Assembly: GCA_039090855.1 (NCBI GenBank) | Contig: CM077006.1 | Span: 49,671,336-49,735,335 of the forward strand | From: Macrothele yani | Lineage: Eukaryota > Arthropoda > Arachnida > Araneae > Macrothelidae | Direction of reading: 5' to 3' | DNA length: 64,000 nt | Part shown: positions 32,736-44,229 of the stretch, in pieces | Position numbering within the stretch: the first letter of the stretch is position 1 | Layout: each line of letters begins with the position of its first letter | Notes under the pieces: generated by a model | Told to the model about the DNA's origin: nothing | Database searches by the model: none | The model's input: only the letters and a program-made list of their open reading frames with translations | Position numbers and translations under genes: made by a program

Positions 32736-33262
32736 TTTGGAAGCTGTGAATCCGTTTATTAGTGTAAATATGGCATGGATGTTAAGTCAGACAATATCCA
32801 AAAAACAGGGAAACTTCGTTGTCCTGGAGTGGGAATCGAAACCGCGTCTCTCGGAAAGCGCCCGAGTATGCTAACCACTGTACCACCCAGAACGACCAAG
32901 TTTCAAGTTTCCGATTAATTTGAATATAACCTATTAATTATTCATTCGTATTTAATTTATTGGCATTCGCTGATATTCTGCGCATCTGGACAATTACGGG
33001 ATGAATTCATAAAACTCCAGATTCGCTATATATGAATGCCGGTTGCTTCGACTAGCGAATCCTGTTACCGTTATATTCAACTTAATCGGAAACGAGAAGC
33101 TTGGTCTTTCTGGGTGGTGTAGTGGTTGGTATACTCGGGCGCTATCCGGTAGACGCTGATTCGATTCCCGCTCCAGGACGACTAATTTAAAATTTTCGGA
33201 TATTGTCTGACTTAACATCCATGTCCTATTTACACCAATAAACGGATTCACAACTTCCAAAT
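32736..33262. repeat. Inverted pair of tRNA-derived SINEs, family 3 (32,736-32,915 and 33,085-33,262)
   Basis: The right arm reads TGGGTGGTGTAGTGGTTGGT (A-box) and GATTCGATTCCCGCTCCAGG (B-box), then TTTTCGGATATTGTCTGACT, ACATCCATG and ACGGATTCACAACTTCC. The left arm is its reverse complement with about 10% differences. Spacer ~170 bp. Two insertions head to head, or an inverted duplication; the arms share end points, which favours duplication. Confidence 0.82.
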
Positions 33263-33296
33263 TTGTATTGTGCAATGGTGTAATCCCTTGTTTGCC

Positions 33297-33484
33297 GACC
33301 CGGTGGCGCAGTAGTCTAAGCGATGGCTTCTGATCATTCTTCCGAAAGGGTTCGAATCCCGGTGAGCCATGGATGTTGTGTTTGTCTTATGGCACTGGCT
33401 CTCTCCCTTCCCTGGAACCAGCGACTGCTTATAGGCAACTGAGTTGCTCATGGTGGTCGTTAAACCTCCAATCAAAAAATAATA
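33297..33484 (+). mobile_element. tRNA-derived SINE, family 1 (copy with internal deletion)
   Basis: GCCGACCCGGTGGCGCAGTA, TCTAAGCGATGG, GGGTTCGAATCCCGG head; body CTCTCCCTTCCCTGGAACCA joins directly to GCGACTGCTTATAGG, so the CCCTAAATTAGGG segment is deleted; tail GTTAAACCTCCAATCAAAAA. Confidence 0.87.
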
Positions 33485-33689
33485 AATCCCGTGTTTCATT
33501 CATTGATATTTTCAAATTTGGGAATATCATTACACTATTATTAAAAATTTAAAGAACCTCACTAGCGCAGTTACAGTAGATTCGGGTTAATTGGGCCACA
33601 TCTGGGTATAACGTATACTCTAAATCAACTATCATTTTTAGTTTCTTTCTCTATGTAAATTTGGAGTTTACTCTCTGTGATGTGCCTAC

Positions 33690-33860
33690 CGCACAGGAGG
33701 CACATGAGATAAAGGCAGATAGCAATGAGAGCACATATCCTCGTAGCTCAGTTGGGAGAACGACTTACTCCCGGGTGAAGGGACCCGAGTTCGATGCCCG
33801 GCGCGGGCAAACTTGTACGTTATATTGGCGCCCGAACTTCCATGATGACCCGGCTGTTAA
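33690..33860 (+). mobile_element. tRNA-derived SINE, family 2 (copy 2)
   Basis: Leader GGCACATGAGATAAAGGCAG, ATAGCAATGAGAGCA, tRNA-like CCTCGTAGCTCAGTTGGGAG and GAGTTCGATGCCC, then an unrelated body (GTACGTTATATTGGCGCC). Confidence 0.72.
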
Positions 33861-34074
33861 GTTTCTCGCAATGATGTGATCTTCTTTCCACACGACGAGA
33901 CAGGAAAAATGAGAATCCCTTCTTCAGTGCTTCGAAAAAATAAAACAGTGTGATGTTACGTTCCACACATCACATTGTCTGGGATTTCTCAAATGCACGT
34001 TCTTCATGGGATGACTGCCTAGGGCGGCACATGATCCCGGCTGACCCGTGGGACATGCCCCCGGCCCACTTTAA

Positions 34075-34235
34075 AGGGGGTGTGACGTGCCTGCATCGCC
34101 GGACGCACATGAGATAAAGACAGATAGCAGTGAGAGCAAATGTCCGCGTAGCTCAGTTGGGAGAGCGACTTATTCCGGAGTGAGGGGACCCGGACTCGAT
34201 GGCCGGGAGCCCACAAACATGTGCGTTATATCTCT
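34075..34235 (+). mobile_element. tRNA-derived SINE, family 2 (copy 3)
   Basis: Leader GTGACGTGCCTGCATCGCCG, GACGCACATGAGATAAAGAC, tRNA-like CCGCGTAGCTCAGTTGGGAG with a mutated B-box (GGACTCGATGGCC), then GTGCGTTATAT as in copy 2. Confidence 0.72.
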
Positions 34236-35048
34236 TTAATCGTTTTCTACCTTAACGTTATATTTTCTCACTCGCTGAATGTATGTTGGAAACAGTGTTG
34301 AAGTCAGAGTGCGTGGCGTGTGCGTGCTGACAGATAAGAACGAGAGAAACATAATGTTGAATCAAGCAGCGAAAAAGTGCAGTGGTGTGGTTGGGGTAGC
34401 CGTGATGTATGATATGTAGAGTACTGCCGCAAATTGTTGTCCTTGTTGGATGTAAAGAAGTCGAACCTAAGTTGATAAAGGTTCAGTATTGTAACTGATG
34501 TGGATGTGATCGTCTTTGCTTGATTGAAAGTACCGTATAGCATGTTTATGCTTTTCCTGGAATAACCAATAAAGACCATTTATGTGAGTTGGCCGTTGGG
34601 TCGTCTAATTTAGCTCAGTGTATAATTAAAGATTTTTTTGTGTGCTAGCTATCCGGTGCTTAAGACTTCGAAGTTACAGTGCTACCAGTTCAACTGACCA
34701 ATAGTGTAACAGGTAATGTCTTAAGTAGTGAATTAGTGGCATTTTAAACGAAAAACATTAAAGGTGTTAGAACACTGCCTCAGTTAAACGGCTGCCTCAA
34801 TTACATGCAGTTTTATCTCAAAATGCTCATTTGAAATGTTCTTCAAGAATTGTTCCAAATAGAGTGCTGCCCCGATTAGCCGGGGTCTACTGCAACTAAT
34901 TCGTAATCTTCAGAAGTGAGCTTTTAAAAAGGTGAAATCATTAATATAGCTTCAAAGACTATAACTGCTATATTTTATTTAATTCACCATCGTCTAAAAT
35001 GAGGTAACAGAAGCGGTTTGGAAATCGTTTCAAAATGTGAAGCCTTAA

Positions 35049-35488
35049 GGTGGACATCAAGTAATTTTGCTTCCTATATACTTCCAATGGAAAATCTTCT
35101 GTACACATTTTCTTCACAATTAATGCGTTCCCAAGAATGAAAATTTGAACATGGATTAAAATAGCTTTATTTTATAACTTGGAATACTTAATATTTTCTA
35201 AAGCATAACCGTAATTATGCATACCAACATTTGTTTGTCTACTGACGTCATCAAAGTACAGGTCGCGCCATCTTTTTTCTGGTTTCAACACCACCAAAGG
35301 AAAAGTTATTGATTTTTAATATAATTATGGTTGTGTTTTAGAAAATATTAAGTATTCCAAGTTATAATATGAACTTATTTGAATCGATATTCAAATTTTC
35401 ATCCTTGGGAACACACTAATTGTGAAGGAAATGTGTACTAAAGTTTTTCCATTGGAAGTATAGGAAACAAAATTACTTGACGTCCACC
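35049..35488. mobile_element. Palindromic MITE, copy 1, TTAA-flanked
   Basis: Ends GGTGGACATCAAGTAATTTT and, inverted, GGTGGACGTCAAGTAATTTT; arms of ~170 bp fold on each other, with an unpaired centre containing GACGTCATCAAAGTACAG and CAACACCACCAAAGG. TTAA at 35,045-35,048 and 35,489-35,492. A second copy lies at 57,536. Confidence 0.87.
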
Positions 35489-35492
35489 TTAA

Positions 35493-36116
35493 TACATAAT
35501 CGTTAGGAATTTCAGTGAATATCTAGAAGTTAAAATATTTTTATTCACTATATTCAGAAGTTTAGCAGAATTTTAGAAAGTTTTTAAAAATGTAGACATA
35601 TTACGCGGTGCTATCGTTCAAATAGTTTTAGGAACAGTCTGAAAACTTTTAAAAACATGGAATCATTTCAACACAAAGTATGCATTTTTGAAGACAGATA
35701 ATTTTTTAGTGGAGTATCGATCTTACATAGATGTAAATAGGTATTTCTATAAATAAGACACGAGCAAGGAAACTTTACAACTTCCCATTGACGTGAGCTG
35801 CATATTTTCAAAAACAGATCATCTCTCGGAGAAGTCAAGGGCTTCCTATGCCTATAAAAAGTGCTTTTCCATCCATGGGATAACTTCAATTTAAATAATT
35901 TGTTTCCCCGTAGATACAATACACCTTCTCTTTGGCAAAACATCTCTTCACGAACAGGCCAAAGTCACTTAGTTCGAGACTTGGAAATAAATAGTCTGTT
36001 AGTTCCAGGTTTGGAAGAAATGTGACTGCTTTGTTTGTTCGGTCTTCGCCCTCGTACAACTTCTAACCCAAAATAACATAGAGGCGGTAAATCTCAGAAT
36101 TTGGTGCTAAAGAAAG
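35493..36116. other. Unassigned AT-rich interval
   Basis: Nothing recognised. The 91-codon minus frame at 35,668-35,943 has no motif I know. Confidence 0.4.
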
Positions 36117-36118
36117 TA

Positions 36119-37067
36119 CAGGGTGATTCATAGAGAAGTATACAGTTTCAACGCACTATAAAACAATAACAATGTAAGATATTTTATGGTATCTGTAACA
36201 GAATTGTAGGGGAATGTTTCAAGTTTTTTTAGAGACAGTCGCAGATGTTCTATGTGTGCACCCTTAGTCACATGACACACATCGAGCCGGTAATCCATTT
36301 CCGCCGAAACGCGAGGTAAAATATCTAAATCAAGTGCAGTGATAGTGGCTGTAATACGCTGTTTCAGCTTCGCTAAATCAACAGGAAAGGGAGGGGCGAA
36401 CACCTTGTCTTTTACGTACCACCACAGGAAAAAATCACAAGGTGTTAAGTCAGGACTTCTGGGTGGCCATTAGGTCAGTGGCATGTTATAGTCCGCGGCT
36501 CGTCCAATCCATCGGTGAGAAAGATCTTCATTGGGATAATCTTGCACGTCGCCTAACCAGTGCGGTGGCGCACCATTCGATTGAAGAATAAAGTTGTCAC
36601 TGTCGTCCTGCAACTGTAGCATCAACCAAAGACTTAACACATCCAGAAAAGAGCCTCCCGTGACAGTTTTCTCGTGAAAAAAAGAAGGGGTCGTACACTT
36701 TCTTTTTGGACACAGCACAGAACAAATTTACCTCAGGGGAATCTCGCACGTGTTGCACTGTAAATCTGGGATTCTCCGTTCCCCAAAAGCGAACATTGTG
36801 CTTGTTTACCTAACCACTCACGTGAAATGCGCTTGTTTACATGACCACTCAATTCAAGAACACAAAACGCCTTCTCCACTGCAGACGCTGACGTTTTTAT
36901 TGACTAGTCACGTGACACACGCGCTATCGCCTACGCCACTTCCCTCAGTAGCGGGACACAAACGTTATGAGTGCATCTACCTAACGGTTCGCAGTTGTGG
37001 TCCGTGTCTTCAACTGTTACTGTTTTACAGCATCTGGAAACTGTATACTTCTTTATGAATCACCCTG
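36119..37067 (-). pseudogene. Short mariner-like transposon with TIRs, internally deleted
   Basis: TIRs CAGGGTGATTCATAGAGAAG at 36,119 and, inverted, CAGGGTGATTCATAAAGAAG ending 37,067, near TA. Minus strand: VTGGSFLDVLSLWLMLQLQ, QSNGAPPHW (second catalytic D replaced by N), RWIGRAADYNMPLT, stop, WPPRSPDLTPCDFFLWWYVK (third D), then DVCHVTKGAHIEHLRL. The N-terminal half is gone. Relative of the element at 6,917-8,062. Inactive by truncation, a stop and a catalytic substitution. Confidence 0.87.
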
Positions 37068-37069
37068 CA

Positions 37070-37988
37070 TAGTTAAATTACAAGAAAATAAAATAAAATA
37101 AAAGAGACATTGTGTACGTTCATATGAAGTTCATCTTGACAAAGTTTATGTAACTAACCTCATTTTCATTTATTTATAAAGAGCATTTCCATGTTTTTTT
37201 TGTTTTGACATGTGAGATCGGTTTTCCTTCTAACAGACTTAGATTTGGTTAGAAAAACGATTCCTTGAATTTGCGTTATGTTTAGAAATTAGTAAAGCAC
37301 GCCTTTTTTTTAGTTTCAATGGAAATTAAAAAATCCATTCTTTAAAAAAATAATCTAATGTCTTTTAAACCTTCTCATTCTTGGAATTAAATAGTTGAAA
37401 CCTTTATTCTTTTTAACCTTCTCATTCTCGGAATTAATAGTTGAAGTTTAGTACAATATATCATGTAGTTTAAAAACTTTCAGAGGCGCTTCCTAATGAA
37501 TACCCTTATTTTGAAACTAGAGTTGCCATATTAAGCTTTCTCGTCAAGATCGCCATTAGAGAAAAAGTTTGAGCACAATAAAATAAGTAATTTTACATAG
37601 CCATGTTTTTCTGATTTACCTCTTTATTTCTCTTTCGCGATATTTTGCTGTGATAGTTTTAACACAAGACTGTTACGTGAGTATTATATACCCTGTGGTA
37701 AGTTTTGCCTAACACCCAGATTTTTTCCCGATGTCACATTTTGGTGGATATTTGCGAGAAGTGGCAGCTCTGCCTACCATGAAGAGAAAATAGAAGTTCA
37801 AAATTAATTTTCCATTCAACTTATGCAGAACATATACTAATTTAAAATAAAAATATTCCATTTAGTATGTAATTTAGTGTTGGAATATTTCATAAAAGTA
37901 TTTCATTTTATATATGAGTAATATCACTATTTTAGATTTACCTCAGCTGATATCCCAAATTTTGATATGTCCAAACTCAGTAACATTC

Positions 37989-38029
<41 letters not shown>

Positions 38030-39165
38030 CATTAATGAGAATTCACATTTTTGTAATCATTAATGACCTTTCAAAATTTCTATTATTCCGGCCTTTATCA
38101 AAAATCGAGGAAAGAAAAAGCAGTATTTTTGCAAATTAAATTATTGCATGTGTTTCTTTTTTTTTATCGCAGTCCAAGCTATGGCATCTACTTCCCTTAT
38201 TTTAATTATACCAGTCGGAAATTATTCACATGGTATAAAAATACTCTAAAGTCAATTTTGTGCAACACAAATGGCACAAGGCAGAAAAGAATTATTTCGC
38301 TTCGAAATTCCGATATCCTCTGAAGAAACCAGATTAAACCAGACTTTCCATATTAGTAAATAACAACGTTGTGAAATTATTTGAGTTAAATGGGTGGGAA
38401 GTATTTCGAACAAAACTGCATTACTCCATATGGGAGTAAACCAAATTGGGATTTTTGTCTATAAAAAAGAAAAGCTGTTACTTAAGGAAGTAAATTAATA
38501 AATATTACAAATACCATACAACATTCTTTGACTTTGCTTTTAAGTGATTTTACATTATGCTTTACACTAATGATTTCCCCTAAAATATTCATCAACTTTT
38601 GTTGAACGCAAACACAAAGACATCTCGATTTTTAAAAGAGATGGATGAAGTGCATATGGTGCATACAGGAAGTAGGTTTTGCCTTGAAAGAAATTACATT
38701 TGCGAGCATACAGAAACACATTTTTGGTAACTTTAATGAAAAAATGTTTCAATTTATTTTTTAAAATACAATTAAACTTTACATGCCATTTTCAACTGTC
38801 ATTGAAACAACGACGACAAATATTAATAATACTCAGTTCTTAACCTAAATCAAAACCTTATATTTTGATGTTAAATTAAACAATTCAAATGTGGTAATGC
38901 ATAAAATAATTTTTTAATGGATCCCTGTTTTTGCTTTTAGCATTTGTTAATATATTAATGAAAAATTATATCGAATTCCTGAATTTGTACGAAAATATCT
39001 TTTTATTTAGTTTCTAGATCACTTTCTTATTTGAAAGATAAAATTCCTTCCAGCGTAAAATCCTCATTATTTTCCAAAACCAGTTAACTAATGAATTTGA
39101 AAAAGCATGCATTTCAGTCTAAGTTACACTTTCATTGCGTTAATTTGTACTTAGTAAACGAAATA
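37070..39165. other. AT-rich interval with a (CA)n microsatellite at 37,989-38,023
   Basis: Apart from a ~17-unit CA repeat and T-rich tracts, nothing recognisable. Frames at 38,063-38,323 and 38,567-38,752 lack known motifs. Confidence 0.45.
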
Positions 39166-39465
39166 TTTCATCTCAGCTACCGACTCCCGGCATTTCTTTT
39201 GAATACATGTCAAAGATATTAAAATGAAACATTTTTAGAATAATGGAAATGTCATACATTGTTTTCTAAATTAAATATCAGCAACTTTATTTTAAAATTA
39301 TATAAATCTTAAATTATCCAGAGGCTCCCTAACAAACCGCTTCTAGAAAACCGTTAAAAACTAATTCAGTTTAGTCTCATTTTCGGAGCATAAGATTTTA
39401 ATGAAATTCATATACTGTATTGAAGGTAATTATTCTCAAAAATATAATGAACTATTTGAATCAAC
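39166..39465 (+). repeat. Direct duplication, copy 1 (partner 42,424-42,722)
   Basis: TTTCATCTCAGCTACCGACT, CCCGGCATTTCTTTTG through AATGAACTATTTGAATC matches the partner with about 5% differences. Homology also includes a short upstream box GATCACTTTCTTATTTGAAA at 39,018, separated by 130 bp here but only a 20-bp hairpin stub in the partner. Confidence 0.87.
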
Positions 39466-39825
39466 TTATTTTAATATTGTCAAACCCAAGTGTTTTCGAA
39501 ATACGTTACAGAAAACTACCATAATATAGTCTGACTTCCGCTAACAAAATCAGAAATAAAATGCAGTAAAAAATTGTAAAAATTGGAGAATAATTTCATA
39601 TCAAAATTCAGCATGATTACCGTAGAATATATATCTGATACTAATAGAAACCAAGTGCTGATATCACTGGTTGAACAAATATTGCGATTACGTAAGAGCA
39701 TGTCTGATTCTAATTGCTATAAATAAATTTCTGTTACTTACTTGCTTGAGCTGCTCTTGCGTGGGATGTCAGTGAGTTAATCTTAACAGAGAATAATTTG
39801 TCAGGGAATCTAAGAACTACAAGTA

Positions 39826-40460
39826 ATGGTGGCTAGAATCCGAAAGGGTTTCCAAGAGCACCGAGATCACAGAGTGCTTCGAAATGTGATGTTAAGGTGT
39901 ATTTACATAGTCCAGGTGAGTGTGTGTGTGTGCAGCAGAAGCAGTTGGAAGGAGATATTTGCCGCAGTGAGCAAGCAACACAATTCCTTGGCTTCGCAAT
40001 CACAGGTAAGCGTCGGCATCTCCTGATGGCGGCGGCCTCGCGTCAGCCTCGTCCGCCATGATGACGTAAGAGGGAGGAAAAATTCTCCTCGCAGTCGAGA
40101 CGATGGAGAAGATCAGCAGTGGGGAAAGCGAGGATCTGAGCTGACTTTACCGGGCCCCGGGAAAGCGATGGCCCACCCCGCTTTCCGAAAAACGTCTTTT
40201 CGAACAACGACGACAGTGAAGGGACGCCCGTAGACCAGGTACTCGTCCTCGACTCGATCGTCGTCGTCGTCGGGCTCGAAGCAAGCAGAGGGACTTGGCC
40301 ACCAGGGCGGCGTCGCTATCGGATCGAAACTCGGTGGGTGAAAATCCCGACCTCCTAAGATCTACAATGACGGCACCCGAAAAACATTCATACTGGAAGA
40401 AGAAGAAGAACATAGAAATGAGAAATGCCACACAACGATGAAGTTCTGTTTCTGCCATAA
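39826..40460 (+). promoter_or_regulatory. CpG-rich segment with two splice-donor-like sites, candidate first exon or CpG island
   Basis: From ~40,000 to 40,380 GC and CpG rise sharply against AT-rich surroundings (GTCGTCGTCGTCGGG, GGCGGCGGCCTCGCG). Donor-like CAGGTGAGT at ~39,915 and CAGGTAAGC at ~40,006 close a short open frame starting 39,826. A CTCF-like CCACCAGGGCGGCG lies at ~40,300. No repeat signature is apparent. I cannot identify a protein; without an acceptor or downstream exon this stays a hypothesis. The minus-strand arginine-rich frame (40,147-40,458) is a composition artefact. Confidence 0.3.
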
Positions 40461-41554
40461 ATGGTGTTTTTTTTATTTTATTTTTTTACGTAAGGCTTTA
40501 ATGTTCCTATTTTTTTCTCTAGTGTACTTTTCAATTAGGAGTTCTCGCGTTTTCAAGTAATCACATTGCCCATATGATTTCTCTAAACAGGTCTTTATTT
40601 TGCAGTTAAGAAAAAAGTAATTAATTTTCGACTCATAACAAGGCAAATTCTACCCAGATCTAAAGTGCAAAATCATATTTAATTCCATGAAAACAAAGAA
40701 AGATACGAAGGGTCTTAACAAAAGTTCTGCGCACGTTAATCTAAAACGGAAGCGGATGATGCAATCAGGAAAATGACTGCGTCGTGTCAAGGTCAGACTC
40801 TTAGCAACGCAGTGGTGACAGAACGACGCACTATCATTTTTTGTGTGGACGTGGGATGTTGCCGCGGAACTACTTCGTAGTTCGGGTCACATTGTTTACG
40901 GCCTAATTAAAATTTAAAGACCAGGAGTAATTTACCTAAATTATTTTTTTTACTTAATTTAAATTATTTTTCTTTTGCTCCCTTCCTGCCTTATAAGCCC
41001 CCTTTTCCCCACGGAAGCAGAAAACCCAGGTGGTCAAATCGGTTTGCCGGACACCCGTGAAGAATGACCAAAGGAATTCACCTTCTTTTCACTCTTGTGA
41101 GGAAAAGCATGGCATTCGCAAAATTTAAGAAATGTCCCCAGTGCTAGCGTTGCTGGTGGGACAATACATCCCGGTATTTCAGAAGGCACAGGCAAGAATC
41201 CGGAACGCGGTTAGATGAATAGGCGAGTTGCGGTTTACGACCATCTCCTTGATGAGAGAGGCACCAGCGAAAGTCGTAAAGTACATCGCGGTGTCACAGA
41301 AAAGTCGTAACTCTGGCAGCGGAAAGCCCCTTTAAATTCCTCGCCATTCATCTGAGCGTAAGATAGGCGGTATGTAATTCACAAAAAGTACCACCTGCAC
41401 AACAGGCCAGCTGTCGCGAAAAGGTAGCCAACTGGACCAGAGATCCAACCAATAGCCACTAAGCCCGAGCACTGGTCAGATCAGCTGACCAATCAGGACC
41501 CCAGGCGAAGAGTTCGTAGAAGATGTAGGCACGCCCCTATCACGTGAAAAATTA

Positions 41555-41815
41555 AAGGGACGGAAATATATACACAGACACGACAGAAGATGGGGTGATC
41601 ATATGGAAAAATTCGAGATGATTATCTAGTGATGGTAGTCGAAGTACAATTTTCAGAGATAGTCGAGGATGAGACGGATGAGGCTTAGTTAGGAAACGGA
41701 GAGTATGCGGTCCCAGCCGTGGTAGTCGATAGATCCAGAGTCAACATCCACGCAAGTTTTTCATCTACCAGCGTGGGGTTTCAACGAGAGACCACCCGAT
41801 CCAAAAGGAAGGTAA
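41555..41815 (+). promoter_or_regulatory. TATA-like promoter and splice-donor-like pair
   Basis: CACGTG (E-box) at ~41,541, GGAAATATATACACAG at ~41,561, then, ~250 bp on, GGAAGGTAAGATG, a strong donor. Further down, TTCTATTAATAAACATTG at ~42,050 could supply a polyadenylation signal. The arrangement could be the 5' end of a host gene or a solo LTR (candidate TG...CA limits ~40,858-42,180, not supported by a target duplication). Confidence 0.3.
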
Positions 41816-42423
41816 GATGACGTTATTTTTCCCAACTCCAGTTCCCATGTTAACTAGATATATACATATGCATGGTCGCTATGGATCCGCGAAATAGATT
41901 GAGGGAGTTACTTTAAAGTTAAGCTCAAGGGTGTGACAGGCGTACGCAGCAGTTGATCAGTGCACATGGCTAATTCCAATATTTTTTTAATTTAACGTAA
42001 CTTTTATTTGGCCTCCACCTAAAGGATGTAATTGCTTATATATACTTTTTCTATTAATAAACATTGTTAATTACTTAACCGGGTGTAGCTAACTTTATAG
42101 GCTGTGTATATTCCTCTAAATTCACAATTTGCGGCATATGGGTTTTTTACGAATACCTCGTAACGAGCCCATATGAAACACAACGCGACATCCGTAAACT
42201 TTGAGATTGGGTTCTTTACTTTTATGGGAACGCAACCTCACTGTTTATCCAATTAGACGAGTAATAAGTATTCCGCGACCACCGTACAGCCGGGGTCATG
42301 GTAATAGGGAGGGTTTGGAAATGGAAGCGTGCAGCTTCTCAGGTCGAGTAACGGTGTTAGACCAGCGCTCGTTTCCAGATCACTTTCTTATTTGAAAGAT
42401 AAATAAGAAAGTGATCTCAGATA

Positions 42424-42722
42424 TTTCATCTCAGCGACCGACTCCCGGCATTTCTTTTGCATACATGTCAAAGATATTAAAATGAAACATCTTTAGAATA
42501 ATGGAAATGTCATACATTGTTTTATAAATTTAATCTCAGCAACTTTATTTTAAGATTATACAAATCTTAAATTTTCCAGAAGCTCCCTAACAAACCGCTT
42601 CTAGAAAACCGTTAAAAACTAATTCAGTTTAGTCTCATTTCGGAGCATAAGATTTAAATGAAATTCATATATTTTATTGAAGGTAATTGTTCTTAAAAAT
42701 ATAATGAACTATTTGAATCTAA
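42424..42722 (+). repeat. Direct duplication, copy 2, preceded by a hairpin (42,377-42,416)
   Basis: Partner of 39,166-39,465. Immediately upstream GATCACTTTCTTATTT is repeated inverted as AAATAAGAAAGTGATC around a 7-bp loop, replacing ~130 bp present in copy 1, which looks like a repaired break. Confidence 0.85.
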
Positions 42723-42995
42723 AAAAAATAGAAACTCTGTGGGGAAAAAAACTCGACACAGATTTCAAGAAATTTGTGGGGAAGGAACTCTTGATCGAAA
42801 CACGGTTTCTTTCAGAGGACAAAGTTGAGACCGAAAATTCGTCAAAATCGCCCCAACTTGTTAGAAGCGGGAGCGATCTTGCTGAATGACAACGTATCCT
42901 GTCATGATGCAGCGTCGGTACGGAAACTTTTGCCGAAGTATGGCTGGGAAACTTTATCCCACCCACCATACAGCTCTGATCTCAGTCCACCCGAC

Positions 42996-43830
42996 GAGTA
43001 TGTAACGATTGGTCGACAAACGGTTAGTCGACATAACGATTGGCCGACGGTAACGATTGGCCGGCAATAACGAATGACCGACAGTAACGATTGGTCGACA
43101 GTAACGATTGGTCGGCATAACGATAACGATTGGTCGACAGTAATGATTAGTCGACAGTAACGATTGGTCGACAGTAATGATTAGTCGACATAACGATTGG
43201 TCGACAGTAACGAGTGGTCTATATAACGATTAGTCGACATTGGTCGATATAAAATGGTCAACGGAACTTGGAAAATAAAAATTGAATACGTGCAAACAGT
43301 TTGGCGGTAAATTGCCCCGCCAGAAAATTGCCACATGGTTTTCATTAAGGGGACGAGCACAAATCGCCGTTCGTCCGAGAAACGCTTTGAATGTGTGGCA
43401 ATTTTCCGAGTTTCCGAATTATGTGTGGCAGTTTCCCCAAGGTGCCTATACCTAAAGTGCCCCGGGGCCCTTTCGGAAATAACATCATTCAGAAGGCCCT
43501 CTATATAGATTTCACTTAGGGTACAAAAGAGGACACTGGGGCCTATTTGGAAATAATATGTTATAATGCTGTACGTTCTGAGGACTACATTATAAAAGAT
43601 ATTATTTCCAATAAAGAACGTTACGTTTTGAGAGGTCAGTAAGTTCTGAGAGGTACCGCTGCGAATGTAAACCATAATCCTCTGAACCAATGGTTATCTC
43701 GACCAGTCGTTACTGTCGACTAGTCGTTATGTCGCCCAATTGTGCTGTCGACCAATCGTTATGTCGACCAGTCGTTATTCGACCAATCGTTATGTCGACC
43801 AGTCGTTATTCGACCAATCGTGCGACACCG
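42996..43830. mobile_element. Foldback-like element C with minisatellite inverted ends and 8-bp target duplication
   Basis: CACCCGAC at 42,988-42,995 and 43,831-43,838. Left end GAGTATGTAACGATTGG, right end inverted CGGTGTCGCACGATTGG. Left arm (43,005-43,255) is ~15 units of GTAACGATTGGTCGACA-like 16-17-mers, right arm (43,690-43,825) the same in inverse. Interior (43,260-43,690) contains GTGGCAATTTTC-type inverted words and no gene. Confidence 0.85.
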
Positions 43831-44018
43831 CACCCGACACTGATTTTTTCCCAGAGTTAAAGAATCGGCTCCGTTGCATCTGCTACATATCGCTGGACGA
43901 ACTGTCATTGGACGTGACCAGAGTAATACGACAGCTGAACAAAGATGGCGTACTACGGAGCATCCGGGACCTACCTCACCGCCGGCAAACTGTCATTAGC
44001 AGCGGAGGGGAGTACATT

Positions 44019-44229
44019 TTTTATTGGAGGTTTAACGACCACCGTGAGCAACTCAACAGGCTATAAGCAGTCGCCTGTCCCTAATTTAGGGTCACTGGTT
44101 CCAGGGAAGAGAGAGAGCCGGTGCCGTAAGACAAACACAACATCCATGCCTCACCGGGATTCGAACCCCTTCCCATTTTGGACGAATGATCAGAGGCCAT
44201 CGCTTAGACCACTGCGCCACCAGGGTGGC
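44019..44229 (-). mobile_element. tRNA-derived SINE, family 1, with 11-bp target duplication
   Basis: GGGAGTACATT at 44,008-44,018 and 44,230-44,240 brackets a full-length minus-strand copy (TTTTTTATTGGAGGTTTAAC at its A-rich end, GCGCCACCAGGGTGGC at its head). The clean duplication proves retroposition and fixes both ends of the SINE family. Confidence 0.93.

Larger units (their letters stand above)
33574..34892. mobile_element. pogo/Tigger-like TIR pair enclosing 1.3 kb
   Basis: Left end CAGTAGATTCGGGTTAATTG preceded by TA; right end, inverted, CAGTAGACCCCGGCTAATCG. CAGTAGA...GGYTAATYGGG is the style of pogo/Tigger termini. The interior lacks a transposase and holds two family-2 SINEs. The right flank is CA rather than TA, so the duplication has decayed or one end is displaced. 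Confidence 0.5.

Noticed and set aside
1251..34220. Functional tRNA genes at 1251, 30,793, 32,840, 33,738 and 34,140
   Set aside because: A/B-boxes are present but acceptor stems do not pair and the blocks recur with shared non-tRNA flanks; they are SINE heads or remnants.
40147..40458. 103-codon arginine-rich minus-strand frame
   Set aside because: Arises from CpG-rich low-complexity DNA (TCGTCGTCG); no motif, no support for transcription.
39166..42722. LTR retrotransposon with LTRs at 39.2 and 42.4 kb
   Set aside because: The repeats are direct but lack TG...CA ends, primer-binding and polypurine sites, and the 3 kb between them has no gag-pol frames.
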